Part shown: positions 27,456-36,679 of the stretch, one piece after another
Position numbering within the stretch: position 1 is the first letter of the stretch
How the letters are laid out: the number at the start of each line of letters is the position of its first letter
Assembly (NCBI RefSeq): GCF_003931875.1
Contig: NZ_CP034245.1
Span: 310,001 to 374,000, forward strand
From: Microbacterium sp. 10M-3C3
GTDB taxonomy: Bacteria > Actinomycetota > Actinomycetes > Actinomycetales > Microbacteriaceae
DNA: 64,000 nucleotides
Direction: 5' to 3'
Made by a program: the position numbers and the translations under genes
The notes under the pieces: model-generated
What the model was told of the DNA's origin: nothing
Databases searched by the model: none
What the model saw: only the letters and a program-made list of their open reading frames with translations

Positions 27456-28605
27456 CCGACCGCTCGTAGACCCACTCCGGCAGGTGTGCGGCGTCGACCA
27501 TCGCGTGCACGATCGCGGCGAGTCCGTGCGCCGGGTCGATCTCGAGCGCCCATGCCGCGTACTGCGCGGCGTGCGTCGAGCGGCCCACCGCCCACGCGAG
27601 CCACGCGCACGCCGACAGGGCGCCGGGGCGGAGGGCGCGGGGGGCGACGGCGGCGAGCCGGCGGGTCAGCGCGAGGGCACCGAGCAGGCGCACAGGGTCG
27701 GGCTGAGGGCCCTCGCCCCACATCGGAGCGGCGAGCTCTTCGGGGTACGGGGCGCCGTCGCTCCAGCGCATCTGCGCGTCGAACGCCGCGTCGCCGGCAG
27801 CCAGGTCGGCGAACCACTGCATGAGGGCCACGTCGCGCAGGCCCGGGCGGTCGAGGCACCACACGAGCGCGGCCGCGTCGTACGGATCGAGGCGGTCGGC
27901 GGCCTCGGCGAGCGCGTCTTCGAACAGCAGCGGCACGTCGTCGAGGCGGCACACGGTCGCGAGCGCCTGCGGTCGGATGCGCTCGCGCTCCCCACCGCCC
28001 GCTGTCTCCCCGTTCGGCCGTGCCGTGTCCGTTTCGTCGCCGAAGAGCGCCGTCATGGCGTGACCGATCTCGTCGAGCGCACGCGCCACCCGCTCCTTCG
28101 CCGCGAGGTCGGCCGGCGGCAGCTCCGCACCCGAGGCCTGATCGCCGCCGACCGGCGGAAGGCCCGTGGTCGCCGCGTCGGCGGCGCGGATCTCGGCCGC
28201 CGCGTGGATGCGCGCCGGCTCGGCGTACGCGACCCACGCGTCGTGGCCGACGCACAGCGCGTCGGTGATCCGCAGGCCGCACATGTCCGCGCGCTGGAGC
28301 ACCTCCGCCACGAGCGCAGACGCGGGCACGGCCGCGCCGGCGGCGACGGGATCGTCGGTGTAGACGACGAGGGCGACGGCGTCGGCGTGGCGCACCTTGC
28401 ACACCATGCCGATGGCCGTGGCGCTCATGCTCTCGCGCTCGAGCGGGGGCAGGTCGTCCGGAGGCAGGTCCAGGCGCAGCGCGCCGAGCGTGCGGCTGTC
28501 CTCGAACGGGATCAGCACGAGGCTGCGCACCGGGCGGTAGCCGATGAGGTGCGGCACGAGGGCCAGGAAGTCGGCGGCGCCGGCCGCCCGGATCACAGTG
28601 GTCAT
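27448..28605 (-). CDS. DUF4192 domain-containing protein
   Basis: A 385-residue actinobacterial protein of the DUF4192 family: FLALVPHLIGYRPVRSLVLIPF near the start is diagnostic, followed by LRLDLPPDDLP and, in the C-terminal half, ALVWCLDRPGLRDVALMQWF. No catalytic motif recognised. CACGCT seven bases before the ATG resembles the local leaderless -10 pattern. It converges on lysS with an 8-bp overlap of coding ends. Confidence 0.85.
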   Translation of the reverse strand: MTTVIRAAGAADFLALVPHLIGYRPVRSLVLIPFEDSRTLGALRLDLPPDDLPPLERESMSATAIGMVCKVRHADAVALVVYTDDPVAAGAAVPASALVAEVLQRADMCGLRITDALCVGHDAWVAYAEPARIHAAAEIRAADAATTGLPPVGGDQASGAELPPADLAAKERVARALDEIGHAMTALFGDETDTARPNGETAGGGERERIRPQALATVCRLDDVPLLFEDALAEAADRLDPYDAAALVWCLDRPGLRDVALMQWFADLAAGDAAFDAQMRWSDGAPYPEELAAPMWGEGPQPDPVRLLGALALTRRLAAVAPRALRPGALSACAWLAWAVGRSTHAAQYAAWALEIDPAHGLAAIVHAMVDAAHLPEWVYERSAT

Positions 28606-28722
28606 GGCGGCCAGCGTGCGCGGGGGACGGCGATCGAGCGGCGCCGGGTCGCCGCATCCGGGGACAACCGCGGCCGCGGGCGCGCGGGGGACGACGAGTC
28701 GGGACGGACGTATCCTGGAGGG

Positions 28723-28914
28723 GTGGATGCCTACTGGAGTGCCGTGATCTGGTCGCTGCTGCCGACCGTCGCGGTGTCGGTGCTGTTCTTCTTCATCCTC
28801 CGCGGGATCCTCCGCATGGACCGCACCGAGCGCAAGGCTTACGCGCGGGTCGAGGCCGAGGAGCGCGCCAAGCGCGGCCTGCCGCCGGTGGATTCCGCCG
28901 CCTCCGAGCGCTGA
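28723..28914 (+). CDS. Small single-pass membrane protein
   Basis: A 63-residue protein: MDAYWSAVIWSLLPTVAVSV leads into one membrane helix (VAVSVLFFFILRGIL), then a basic-acidic cytoplasmic tail (RMDRTERKAYARVEAEERAK). The type is common in actinobacteria, function unknown. The GTG is six bases after TATCCT (28711-28716), supporting a leaderless transcript, and a GGAGGG lies within that spacer. Divergent from the DUF4192 gene. Confidence 0.78.
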   Translation: MDAYWSAVIWSLLPTVAVSVLFFFILRGILRMDRTERKAYARVEAEERAKRGLPPVDSAASER

Positions 28915-28985
28915 CGCCGCGCGCGCGGCCCGTCTGAGCGGCCGCGTCCGCCCCGTTCGATACGCTGGGGGAGCTTCGGACGGGG

Positions 28986-30458
28986 GTGCAGGTGGTCGAC
29001 GTCACCTTCGACGCCACATGGTGGGTCGTCGTACTCCTCATCGTGGATGTGACGATCCGCATCACCGCGCTCATCATCGTCCCGCGCAACCGCCGACCCA
29101 CCGCCGCCATGGCGTGGCTGCTCGCCATCTACTTCATCCCGTACGTCGGCGTGCTGCTGTTCCTGCTGATCGGCAACCCCCGGCTGCCCCGCAAGCTCCG
29201 GCGCAAGCAGAGCGCGATCAACGACTACATCCGCGAGACGAGCGCGTCGCTCGAGTTCGGCACGCTGCGCCCGAACGCGCCGGCCTGGTTCCGCTCGCTC
29301 GTGCACCTCAACCGCAACCTCGGCGCGATGCCGATCGCCGGCGACAACGGCGCGACGCTCATCTCCGACTACGAGCGGAGCATCGCCGAGATGGCCGCCG
29401 CGATCCGACGCGCCGAGCGCTACGTGCACGTCGAGTTCTACATCCTGCAGTCGGATGCGACGACCGACGACTTCTTCCGCGCGCTCGAGGAGGTCGCCGC
29501 CCGCGGCGTCGTCGTGCGCGTGCTGCTGGACCACTGGGCCAACCGCGGCAAGCCGTACTACCGCAAGACGCTGCGGCGCCTGAGCGCGATGGGTGCGCAC
29601 TGGCATCTGCTGCTCCCCGTGCAACCGCTCCGCGGCCGATACCAGCGACCCGACCTGCGCAATCACCGCAAGCTCCTCGTCGTCGACGGCGTCGTCGCGT
29701 ACATGGGCTCGCAGAACGTCACGGATTCGACGTACAACCTCCGAAAGAACATCCGCCGCGGCCTGCACTGGGTCGACCTCATGGTGCGGGTCGAGGGGCC
29801 GGTCGTCGCGAGCATCAACGCCGTGTTCCTCTCGGACTGGTACAGCGAGACCGACGAGGTGCTCACCGACGAGATCGACCTGTTCTCCGTCCGGTCCGGC
29901 CCCGGCGACCTCGACTGCCAGATCGTGCCGTCCGGCCCCGGCTTCGACTTCCAGAACAACCTCAAGCTGTTCCTCGGGCTGCTCTTCGCCGCCCGCGAGC
30001 GCATCATCATCGTGAGCCCCTACTTCGTGCCCGACGAGGCTCTGCTGCTCGCCATCACGACCGCGTGCCAGCGCGGTGTGCACGTCGAGCTGTTCGTGTC
30101 GGAGGAGGGCGACCAGGCTCTCGTCTACCACGCGCAGCGCAGCTACTACGAGGCGCTGCTGCGTGCGGGCGTGCACATCTGGATGTATCCGAAGCCCTAC
30201 ATCCTGCACTCGAAGAGCCTCACGATCGACGACGAGGTGGGCGTCATCGGGTCGAGCAACATGGACATGCGCTCGTTCGGTCTGAACCTGGAGATCTCGA
30301 TGCTCGTGCGCGGCGAGGAGTTCGTGCGCGACATGCGGGTCGTCGAGGGCCGGTACCGCGACCTCAGCCGCCGTCTCACCCTCGAGGAGTGGCTCAACCA
30401 GCCGCTGCGCTCGACGCTGCTCGACAACCTGGCGCGTCTCACCTCCGCCCTGCAGTGA
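28986..30458 (+). CDS. cls: Cardiolipin synthase
   Basis: A 490-residue phospholipase-D-family membrane enzyme making cardiolipin from phosphatidylglycerol. Two N-terminal membrane helices (WWVVVLLIVDVTIRITALII; AAMAWLLAIYFIPYVGVLLFLL) precede two HKD motifs: NHRKLLVVDG...GSQNVTD (~225) and LHSKSLTIDDEVGVIGSSNMD (~406). GTG 28986 is used; GTG 28992 is two codons downstream. A TACGCT hexamer at 28961-28966 is a likely -10. Confidence 0.93.
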   Translation: MQVVDVTFDATWWVVVLLIVDVTIRITALIIVPRNRRPTAAMAWLLAIYFIPYVGVLLFLLIGNPRLPRKLRRKQSAINDYIRETSASLEFGTLRPNAPAWFRSLVHLNRNLGAMPIAGDNGATLISDYERSIAEMAAAIRRAERYVHVEFYILQSDATTDDFFRALEEVAARGVVVRVLLDHWANRGKPYYRKTLRRLSAMGAHWHLLLPVQPLRGRYQRPDLRNHRKLLVVDGVVAYMGSQNVTDSTYNLRKNIRRGLHWVDLMVRVEGPVVASINAVFLSDWYSETDEVLTDEIDLFSVRSGPGDLDCQIVPSGPGFDFQNNLKLFLGLLFAARERIIIVSPYFVPDEALLLAITTACQRGVHVELFVSEEGDQALVYHAQRSYYEALLRAGVHIWMYPKPYILHSKSLTIDDEVGVIGSSNMDMRSFGLNLEISMLVRGEEFVRDMRVVEGRYRDLSRRLTLEEWLNQPLRSTLLDNLARLTSALQ

Positions 30459-30576
30459 CCGGCGGATGCGGCGCCGCCGCCGCATCCGGAATCGTGACGT
30501 GCGCGTTACCGGATCCGTCGCCTCCACCCAGGTCGGCTCGCGAGGATGGAAGCCCGCGATTTCCCCCGGAGGTTCC

Positions 30577-31317
30577 ATGTCCGTTCGCGCACGCATGCTC
30601 CCCGCCGCCCTGGTCGCGGGGCTCCTCGGTCTCGGCGCGCTCGCGGGCTGCGCGACCGGCGGCCCTGCCGGTCCCGTCGACGTGTCGCCCTCGAGGCCCG
30701 GGGCGTCGACACCGGCGGAGGTCGAGGTGTCGGCGGCCTGGCTGGACGGCGGCGACATGATCGGTGTGCTGCTGCGCGGCAGCTCCACGTGTCCGCCGCT
30801 CGCCGAGCAGGTCGAGGTGGAGGACGGTGTCGTGCAGGTGTCGCTCGTCGACCGCGACGGCGCGTGCACGCGCGATGCGGTGCTGCGCGGTATCGCCGTG
30901 CCGACACCCGAGGGCGTCGACACCGCCGCCGACGTGCCGATCGAGATCCGCGGCGACAGCTACACCGGCCGGACGACGCTCGCCGCGGCGCCCGGTCTCA
31001 CGCCCGCCGGCGGCCTGGAGGCGGCGCAGCCGAGCGCCGGATGGGCCGGCGCCGACACGATCGCGCTCCTCACGTGGGGCTCATCGAGCTGCCCGCCCGC
31101 CATCGCGGATGCGGCGGTCTCGGCGCCCGGCGAGATCGCCGTCACGCTCGCGACCCCGCCCGCCGACCAGATCTGCACGGCCGACATGGCGCCGCGCGTG
31201 ACGGTCGTGCCGATCGGGGGCGCCGAGCCCGGCACGGCCTACGACCTCGTGCTCACCGGCGGCGCCGCATCCGCCGCCCCCGCCCCGACCCGCATCGCCG
31301 TCGCCGGCACCCCGTAG
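30577..31317 (+). CDS. Secreted lipoprotein with an internally duplicated domain
   Basis: A 246-residue predicted lipoprotein: signal MSVRARMLPAALVAGLLGL ends in lipobox LAGC. The mature part contains two related ~75-residue halves, each with a Trp start, a GSSxCPP motif (LLRGSSTCPPLAE; LTWGSSSCPPAIA), a second Cys (GACTRDA; QICTADM) and a VP end (IAVPTPEG; VTVVPIGG). This suggests tandem duplication with a conserved disulfide per domain. CGGAGG lies just before the ATG. Function unknown. Confidence 0.8.
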   Translation: MSVRARMLPAALVAGLLGLGALAGCATGGPAGPVDVSPSRPGASTPAEVEVSAAWLDGGDMIGVLLRGSSTCPPLAEQVEVEDGVVQVSLVDRDGACTRDAVLRGIAVPTPEGVDTAADVPIEIRGDSYTGRTTLAAAPGLTPAGGLEAAQPSAGWAGADTIALLTWGSSSCPPAIADAAVSAPGEIAVTLATPPADQICTADMAPRVTVVPIGGAEPGTAYDLVLTGGAASAAPAPTRIAVAGTP

Positions 31318-31346
31318 CTCGCCCGCCGCGCACTCCTCCCTCCGTT

Positions 31347-31401
31347 CGCTCGTCGTATATCCGCGCCTCGACACGGTTTCGACGCGGATATACGCCGAGC
31401 G
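31347..31401. repeat. 19-bp inverted repeat with GTATAT core, upstream of the DUF559 gene
   Basis: CGCTCGTCGTATATCCGCG at 31347-31365 and its inverted copy (one mismatch) at 31383-31401, with a 17-nt loop, 30 bp after the lipoprotein stop. A closely related element lies directly after the next gene, and both continue into GAGCGG on the right. Confidence 0.85.
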
Positions 31402-31502
31402 AGCGGTGGGCACCCCTCCTGCACAGCCGCGCGCGGCGAGGTGTGGTGCACGGGATCGGGGCGCCGCGCCCGTGAGGCGGGCGGCGGTGACACCGTCGGG
31501 GG

Positions 31503-32426
31503 ATGCGCCGGCTCGACGATCTCCCCGACGCGTTCCCGGTGTCGGCGGGGCGCGCGGCGGGATGGGCGGCGTCGACGCTCGACTCGGCGCGCTTCGAGCG
31601 TCCGTTCCATGGCGTGCGCCAGGTGCCGAGCGACGAGCCGCTCAGCCCGCTCGAGGCGCACATCCGCCGCGTCGTCGCCTTCGCATCCGCCGCGAGCGCA
31701 GAGGAATTCGTCAGTCACATCAGCGCCGCGGCGGCGTGGGGAATGCCGCTGCCGCCCGGGCTTCCCGGCGACGACATCGACATCAGCGTGCTTCTGCCGC
31801 TGCGCAGCCCCCGCGGCCGCGGAGTCCGCGGTCACGCGGTCGCCGAGCATCTCGTGACGGTGGTGGAGCATCCGTCGCTCGCCCTGCGCATCGCCGACCC
31901 CGCGACGACGTGGGCGATGCTGGGCGCGCTGCTGTGGCACCCGTACGATCTCGTGGCCGCCGGCGACGCGATCGTGCGCGTGCCGCAGCATCCGCACGAC
32001 CCCGCGGCGCTGACGACGATCGCGGCTCTCGAAGCGGCGGTGAGGGCCGGCCGGCGCGTCGGAGTGCACGCGCTGCGCGCCGCTCTGCCGCGCATCCGCA
32101 CCGGGGCCTCGTCCCGGCCGGAGACCTGGGTGCGGCTTCTCCTCGTGGATACGGGGCTGCCCGAGCCGGTCGCGGCGCACGAGGTCTTCGACGGCGACGG
32201 CCGGTTCGTCGCGCGCCTGGACCTCGCGTACCCGCGCCGGCGCGTCGCCGTCGAGTACGAGGGCGAGCAGCACCTGACCGACCCGGCCCAATGGGCGCGA
32301 GACATCCGCCGCTACGAGGCGCTCGCCGCCCTCGGGTGGACCGTCATCCGCCTCACGCGCGAGGACCTGCACGGCGGATCGGCCGCCGCCCGCGTGCGCC
32401 GGGCGCTCGCCGCCGCCCGCGGCTGA
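31503..32426 (+). CDS. DUF559/Vsr-like PD-(D/E)xK nuclease-domain protein
   Basis: A 307-residue protein. The N-terminal two thirds resembles AbiEi-type antitoxin or transcription-factor-like proteins common in Microbacteriaceae (SHISAAAAWGMPLPPG, ADPATTWAMLGALLW). The C-terminal ~90 residues form a DUF559/Vsr-like nuclease domain: RLDLAYPRRRVAVEYEGEQH gives the D-(E)xE-type metal site, then RDIRRYEALAALGWTVIRLT. The enzymatic role is unproven. Related GTATAT inverted repeats lie 100 bp upstream and 4 bp downstream. ATG 31503 follows a G-run. Confidence 0.75.
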   Translation: MRRLDDLPDAFPVSAGRAAGWAASTLDSARFERPFHGVRQVPSDEPLSPLEAHIRRVVAFASAASAEEFVSHISAAAAWGMPLPPGLPGDDIDISVLLPLRSPRGRGVRGHAVAEHLVTVVEHPSLALRIADPATTWAMLGALLWHPYDLVAAGDAIVRVPQHPHDPAALTTIAALEAAVRAGRRVGVHALRAALPRIRTGASSRPETWVRLLLVDTGLPEPVAAHEVFDGDGRFVARLDLAYPRRRVAVEYEGEQHLTDPAQWARDIRRYEALAALGWTVIRLTREDLHGGSAAARVRRALAAARG

Positions 32427-32429
32427 GTT

Positions 32430-32484
32430 CACTCGGCGTATATCGCGGCTCTCGGGCGGATTTCCGCGCGATATACGACGAGCG
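32430..32484. repeat. 18-bp inverted repeat with GTATAT core, downstream of the DUF559 gene
   Basis: CACTCGGCGTATATCGCG at 32430-32447 and its inverted copy with two mismatches at 32467-32484, with a 19-nt loop, starting four bases after the stop codon. Same family as the element at 31347: CGCTCG(T/G)CGTATAT(C)CGCG. It could double as a terminator, though no T-run follows. Confidence 0.85.
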
Positions 32485-32588
32485 AGCGGAGCAAACCGGG
32501 GGAGAAGCGGGCGAAACGATAAGAAGGCGGGAAGTTGCGGGGCGGACGCAGCCGGGTGCGGGCCCGCGGGTGCGGCACGATGAGAGCC

Positions 32589-33383
32589 ATGGATGCTGCG
32601 ATCCCGGCGCTGACCGAGGTCCCCCCGCCCCAGTACGTCATGGTCGGCGATGGCGTGCGCCTCGCCACCTACTCGTGGGGCGACGACGACGCGCCGCCCG
32701 TGCTGGCCGTGCACGGGTTCGGCTCGAGCACGCGCGACAACTGGGTGAACACGGGCTGGGTGCGGGAGCTCCTGCGCCGCGGGATGCGCGTGCTCGCCGT
32801 CGACCAGCGCGGGCACGGCGCGAGCGACAAGCCGCACGACCCGCAGTCCTACGTCATGTCGGCGCTCGTGCACGACCTCATCACGGTGCTCGACACATAC
32901 CTGCTCGACAGCGTGCGCTACCTCGGCTACTCGCTCGGCGGGCGGGTCGGGTGGCAGTTCGCCGTCGACCATCCCGAGCACGTCGAGCGCGCGGTGTTGG
33001 GCGGCATCCCCGACGGCCGCCCGCTGTCGCGGCTCAAAGTCGATCAGGCGCGCGCGTTCGCCGAGCGCGGCGAGCCGGTCGAGGATGCGGTGACCCAGCG
33101 ATACGTCATGCTCGCCGAGCGCGTGCCGGGCAACGACCTGCGCGCGCTCATCGCCGTGGCGGAGGGGATGCGTCTCGGCACGACCGACCCCGACCCCGCC
33201 CGCCCGCCGCTGCAGCCGGTCCTTTTCGCCACCGGCTCGGAGGATCCGATCCTCGAGCAGTCGCGCCGTCTGGCCGGCCTCACCCCCCACGGCGAGTTCT
33301 TCGAGATCCCCGGCCGGCACCACACGAACGCGCCCGGGTCGCGCGATTTCCGCACCGCCGGAGCCGACTACATCGCGGCCTGA
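32589..33383 (+). CDS. Alpha/beta-fold hydrolase
   Basis: A 264-residue hydrolase: oxyanion region AVHGFGSSTRDNW, DQRGHGASDKP, nucleophile elbow YLGYSLGGRVGWQF, acid region FATGSEDPILEQS and catalytic His in PGRHHTNAPGSRDF. Substrate not deducible; cytoplasmic. ATG 32589 is preferred; ATG 32580, three codons earlier, is equally possible. Lies between the DUF559 gene and clpC. Confidence 0.88.
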   Translation: MDAAIPALTEVPPPQYVMVGDGVRLATYSWGDDDAPPVLAVHGFGSSTRDNWVNTGWVRELLRRGMRVLAVDQRGHGASDKPHDPQSYVMSALVHDLITVLDTYLLDSVRYLGYSLGGRVGWQFAVDHPEHVERAVLGGIPDGRPLSRLKVDQARAFAERGEPVEDAVTQRYVMLAERVPGNDLRALIAVAEGMRLGTTDPDPARPPLQPVLFATGSEDPILEQSRRLAGLTPHGEFFEIPGRHHTNAPGSRDFRTAGADYIAA

Positions 33384-33494
33384 GCGCGCCGGTATGCCCA
33401 CGGCGAACACCGGCCCGCTGCATCCGACCGCTCGTTACTCTCGATGTACCGAGCGCGGAAGCGCGCCCGTCGAACCCATCTGGAGGGTTAGAGG

Positions 33495-36020
33495 ATGTTC
33501 GAGAGATTCACCGACCGTGCCCGTCGTGTGGTTGTGCTCGCCCAGGAAGAGGCGAAGATGCTCAACCACAACTACATCGGCACCGAGCACATCCTGCTCG
33601 GGCTGATCCACGAGGGCGAGGGCGTCGCCGCGAAGGCGCTGGAGTCGCTCGGCATCTCGCTCGACGCCGTCCGCGAGCAGGTCCAGGACATCATCGGCCA
33701 GGGCCAGCAGCAGCCGACCGGCCACATCCCCTTCACGCCCCGTGCGAAGAAGGTGCTCGAGCTGTCGCTGCGCGAAGCGCTGCAGCTCGGCCACAACTAC
33801 ATCGGCACGGAGCACATCCTGCTCGGCCTCATCCGCGAGGGCGAGGGCGTCGCCGCCCAGGTGCTCGTCAAGCTCGGCGCCGACCTCAACAAGGTGCGTC
33901 AGCAGGTCATCCAGCTGCTCTCGGGCTACCAGGGCAAGGAGCCCGCGGGCGTCGCCACCGGCGCCGGCGAGCAGCAGACCGGCGGCGCGCAGGGCGGTTC
34001 GCAGGTGCTCGACCAGTTCGGTCGCAACCTCACGCAGGCCGCGCGCGACAACAAGCTCGACCCGGTCATCGGGCGCGAGAAGGAGATCGAGCGCGTGATG
34101 CAGATCCTCTCGCGCCGCTCGAAGAACAACCCCGTCCTCATCGGCGAGCCCGGCGTCGGCAAGACCGCCGTCGTCGAGGGCCTCGCGCAGGCGATCGTGA
34201 AGGGCGACGTGCCCGAGACGCTCAAGGACAAGCAGCTCTACTCGCTCGACCTCGGCTCGCTCATCGCCGGTTCCCGCTACCGCGGCGACTTCGAGGAGCG
34301 GCTGAAGAAGGTCACCAAGGAGATCCGCACGCGCGGCGACATCATCGTCTTCATCGACGAGATCCACACCCTCGTGGGTGCCGGTGCCGCCGAGGGCGCG
34401 ATCGATGCGGCGAGCATCCTCAAGCCCCTCCTCGCCCGCGGCGAGCTCCAGACGATCGGCGCCACGACGCTCGACGAGTACCGCAAGCACTTCGAGAAGG
34501 ATGCCGCGCTCGAGCGCCGCTTCCAGCCGATCCAGGTGGCCGAGCCGAGCCTGCCCCACGCGATCAACATCCTGAAGGGGCTGCGCGACCGCTACGAGGC
34601 GCACCACAAGGTGCAGATCACCGACGGCGCGATCGTCGCCGCCGCGAACCTCGCCGACCGCTACATCAGCGACCGGTTCCTCCCCGATAAGGCGATCGAC
34701 CTGATCGACGAGGCCGGCGCTCGCCTGCGTCTGTCGATCCTGTCGAGCCCGCCGGAGCTGCGCGAGTTCGACGAGAAGATCGCCAAGGTCCGCGAGCAGA
34801 AGGAGCAGGCCTCCGAGGAGCAGGACTTCGAGAAGGCCGCGTCGCTGCGCGACGAGGAGAAGTCGCTGCTCGCCGAGCGTCTGCGCCTGGAGAAGCAGTG
34901 GCGCTCGGGCGACGTCGCGTCGCACGCGATCGTCGACGAGGGCCTGATCGCGGAGGTGCTCGCGCAGGCCACCGGCATCCCGGTGTTCAAGCTCACGGAG
35001 GAGGAGTCCAGCCGGCTCGTCTTCATGGAGAAGGCGCTGCACCAGCGCGTCATCGGTCAGGAGGAGGCGATCGCCGCCCTCTCCAAGACGATCCGTCGTC
35101 AGCGTGCCGGCCTGAAGGACCCCAAGCGCCCCTCGGGCTCGTTCATCTTCGCCGGCCCCACCGGCGTCGGGAAGACGGAGCTGGCCAAGGCGCTCGCCGA
35201 GTTCCTCTTCGACGACGAGGGCGCGCTGATCTCCCTCGACATGTCGGAGTTCGGTGAGAAGCACACCGTGTCGCGTCTGTTCGGCGCCCCTCCCGGATTC
35301 GTCGGATTCGAAGAGGGCGGCCAGCTGACGGAGAAGGTGCGCCGCAAGCCTTTCTCGGTCGTGCTGTTCGACGAGATCGAGAAGGCCCACCCCGACATCT
35401 TCAACTCGCTGCTGCAGATCCTCGAGGAGGGTCGCCTCACCGACGGTCAGGGCCGCGTCGTCGACTTCAAGAACACCGTCATCATCATGACGACCAACCT
35501 GGGTGCCCGCGACATCGCCGGCGGCCCGGTCGGGTTCCAGGTCGAGGGTGACAACGCCACGTCGTACGACCGCATGAAGGGCAAGGTCAACGAGGAGCTG
35601 AAGCGTCACTTCAAGCCCGAGTTCCTCAACCGCGTCGACGACATCATCGTGTTCCCGCAGCTGAGCAAGGACGAGCTCGTGCAGATCGTGGATCTGTTCA
35701 CCAAGCGCCTGTCCGAGCGTCTGCTCGACCGCGACATGACGATCGAGCTGTCGCAGGCGGCGAAGGAGCGTCTCATCGAGATCGGATTCGACCCGGCTCT
35801 CGGCGCCCGGCCGCTGCGTCGCGCGATGCAGCACGAGGTCGAGGACCGTCTCAGCGAGAAGATCCTGCACGGCGAGCTGGAGTCCGGCGACCACGTGAAG
35901 GTCGACGCCCAGAACGGCGAGTTCGTCTTCGAGCACGGTCCGCGCGGCGAGAAGGTCGCGATCGGCGTCGGCACCGGCGGGGAGATCTCCGCCACGCCCG
36001 ACATCGTCGCGGGCAGCTGA
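33495..36020 (+). CDS. clpC: ATP-dependent Clp protease ATP-binding subunit ClpC
   Basis: An 841-residue AAA+ unfoldase feeding substrates to ClpP. Duplicated Clp-N repeats ([19 protein letters not shown] and [19 protein letters not shown]) occupy 1-145. The first ATPase carries GEPGVGKT at ~217 and [17 protein letters not shown]-type middle segment ([14 protein letters not shown]) is near 440. The second ATPase carries GPTGVGKT at ~555 and [16 protein letters not shown]. Length and order are canonical. GGAGGG precedes the ATG; TACTCT at 33436-33441 is a likely -10, inside a CGTTACTCT word also found upstream of ftsH. A hairpin follows the stop by 15 bp. Confidence 0.97.
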   Translation: MFERFTDRARRVVVLAQEEAKMLNHNYIGTEHILLGLIHEGEGVAAKALESLGISLDAVREQVQDIIGQGQQQPTGHIPFTPRAKKVLELSLREALQLGHNYIGTEHILLGLIREGEGVAAQVLVKLGADLNKVRQQVIQLLSGYQGKEPAGVATGAGEQQTGGAQGGSQVLDQFGRNLTQAARDNKLDPVIGREKEIERVMQILSRRSKNNPVLIGEPGVGKTAVVEGLAQAIVKGDVPETLKDKQLYSLDLGSLIAGSRYRGDFEERLKKVTKEIRTRGDIIVFIDEIHTLVGAGAAEGAIDAASILKPLLARGELQTIGATTLDEYRKHFEKDAALERRFQPIQVAEPSLPHAINILKGLRDRYEAHHKVQITDGAIVAAANLADRYISDRFLPDKAIDLIDEAGARLRLSILSSPPELREFDEKIAKVREQKEQASEEQDFEKAASLRDEEKSLLAERLRLEKQWRSGDVASHAIVDEGLIAEVLAQATGIPVFKLTEEESSRLVFMEKALHQRVIGQEEAIAALSKTIRRQRAGLKDPKRPSGSFIFAGPTGVGKTELAKALAEFLFDDEGALISLDMSEFGEKHTVSRLFGAPPGFVGFEEGGQLTEKVRRKPFSVVLFDEIEKAHPDIFNSLLQILEEGRLTDGQGRVVDFKNTVIIMTTNLGARDIAGGPVGFQVEGDNATSYDRMKGKVNEELKRHFKPEFLNRVDDIIVFPQLSKDELVQIVDLFTKRLSERLLDRDMTIELSQAAKERLIEIGFDPALGARPLRRAMQHEVEDRLSEKILHGELESGDHVKVDAQNGEFVFEHGPRGEKVAIGVGTGGEISATPDIVAGS

Positions 36021-36035
36021 CACACCGCCACCGAG

Positions 36036-36085
36036 TTGCGCGAATCGGCGCCTATCCCACCCGGGGTAGGCGCCGATTCACGCAA
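36036..36085. terminator. Long hairpin after clpC
   Basis: 19-bp inverted arms (36036-36054 and 36067-36085) beginning TTGCGCGAATCGGCGCC, with one mismatch and a 12-nt loop, 15 bp after the clpC stop. There is no T-run. It may end clpC transcription or be one of the long-armed intergenic repeats of this genome. Confidence 0.65.
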
Positions 36086-36117
36086 GGGGGCGGTGGCCGG
36101 CGGCCTACGCTGGAGGG

Positions 36118-36624
36118 ATGAGCACGTACACGGTCCGCCACGCACGCACGGCGGATGTCCGCGGCATCCACGAGCTCCTCGAGCCCTACGTACGCCGGCG
36201 GATCCTCCTGGGGAAGGATCTCGTGCTGCTGTACGAATCCGTGCAGGAGTTCGTCGTCGCGGAGGAGGACGCGACCGGGCGGCTCATCGGATGCGGCGCG
36301 CTCCACGTCATCTGGGAGGACCTGGCCGAAGTGCGCACGCTCATCGTCTCCGACGACTGGCTGCACCGCGGCGTCGGGCGGCGACTCGTCGAGGCGCTCG
36401 AGGAGCGCGCGCGGCGGATCGGCGTGAGTCGCCTGTTCTGCCTCACGTTCGAGGTCGAGTTCTTCACGCGGCGCGGTTTCGCGCCGATCGGGGAGCAGGT
36501 CGTCGATCCCGACGTCTACTCGCAGCTGGTGCGCAGCCCCGACGAGGGCGTCGCGGAGTTCCTCGACCTCGCTCACGTGAAGCCGAACACGCTCGGCAAC
36601 ACGCGCATGCTCAAGACGCTCTGA
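36118..36624 (+). CDS. argA: Amino-acid N-acetyltransferase (short ArgA type)
   Basis: A 168-residue GNAT protein matching the stand-alone N-acetylglutamate synthases of actinobacteria (M. tuberculosis Rv2747 type): TVRHARTADVRGIHELLEPYV at the start, acetyl-CoA loop SDDWLHRGVGRRLVEALEERA and LFCLTFEVEFFTRRGF. It would make N-acetylglutamate for arginine synthesis. The ATG is six bases after TACGCT (36106-36111), so a leaderless transcript is likely. No other arg genes nearby. Confidence 0.85.
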   Translation: MSTYTVRHARTADVRGIHELLEPYVRRRILLGKDLVLLYESVQEFVVAEEDATGRLIGCGALHVIWEDLAEVRTLIVSDDWLHRGVGRRLVEALEERARRIGVSRLFCLTFEVEFFTRRGFAPIGEQVVDPDVYSQLVRSPDEGVAEFLDLAHVKPNTLGNTRMLKTL

Positions 36625-36679
36625 CGCCCCCCAGGCGTGCCGCGCGGGGGAGCCGCCGGCCCGCGCCTACCCTGGTGGC

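Noticed and set aside
33435..36023. An 860-residue open frame antisense to clpC
   Set aside because: High-GC codon bias leaves the opposite strand open. The translation is low-complexity Leu/Arg/Asp sequence with no domains, and clpC on the other strand is complete and canonical.
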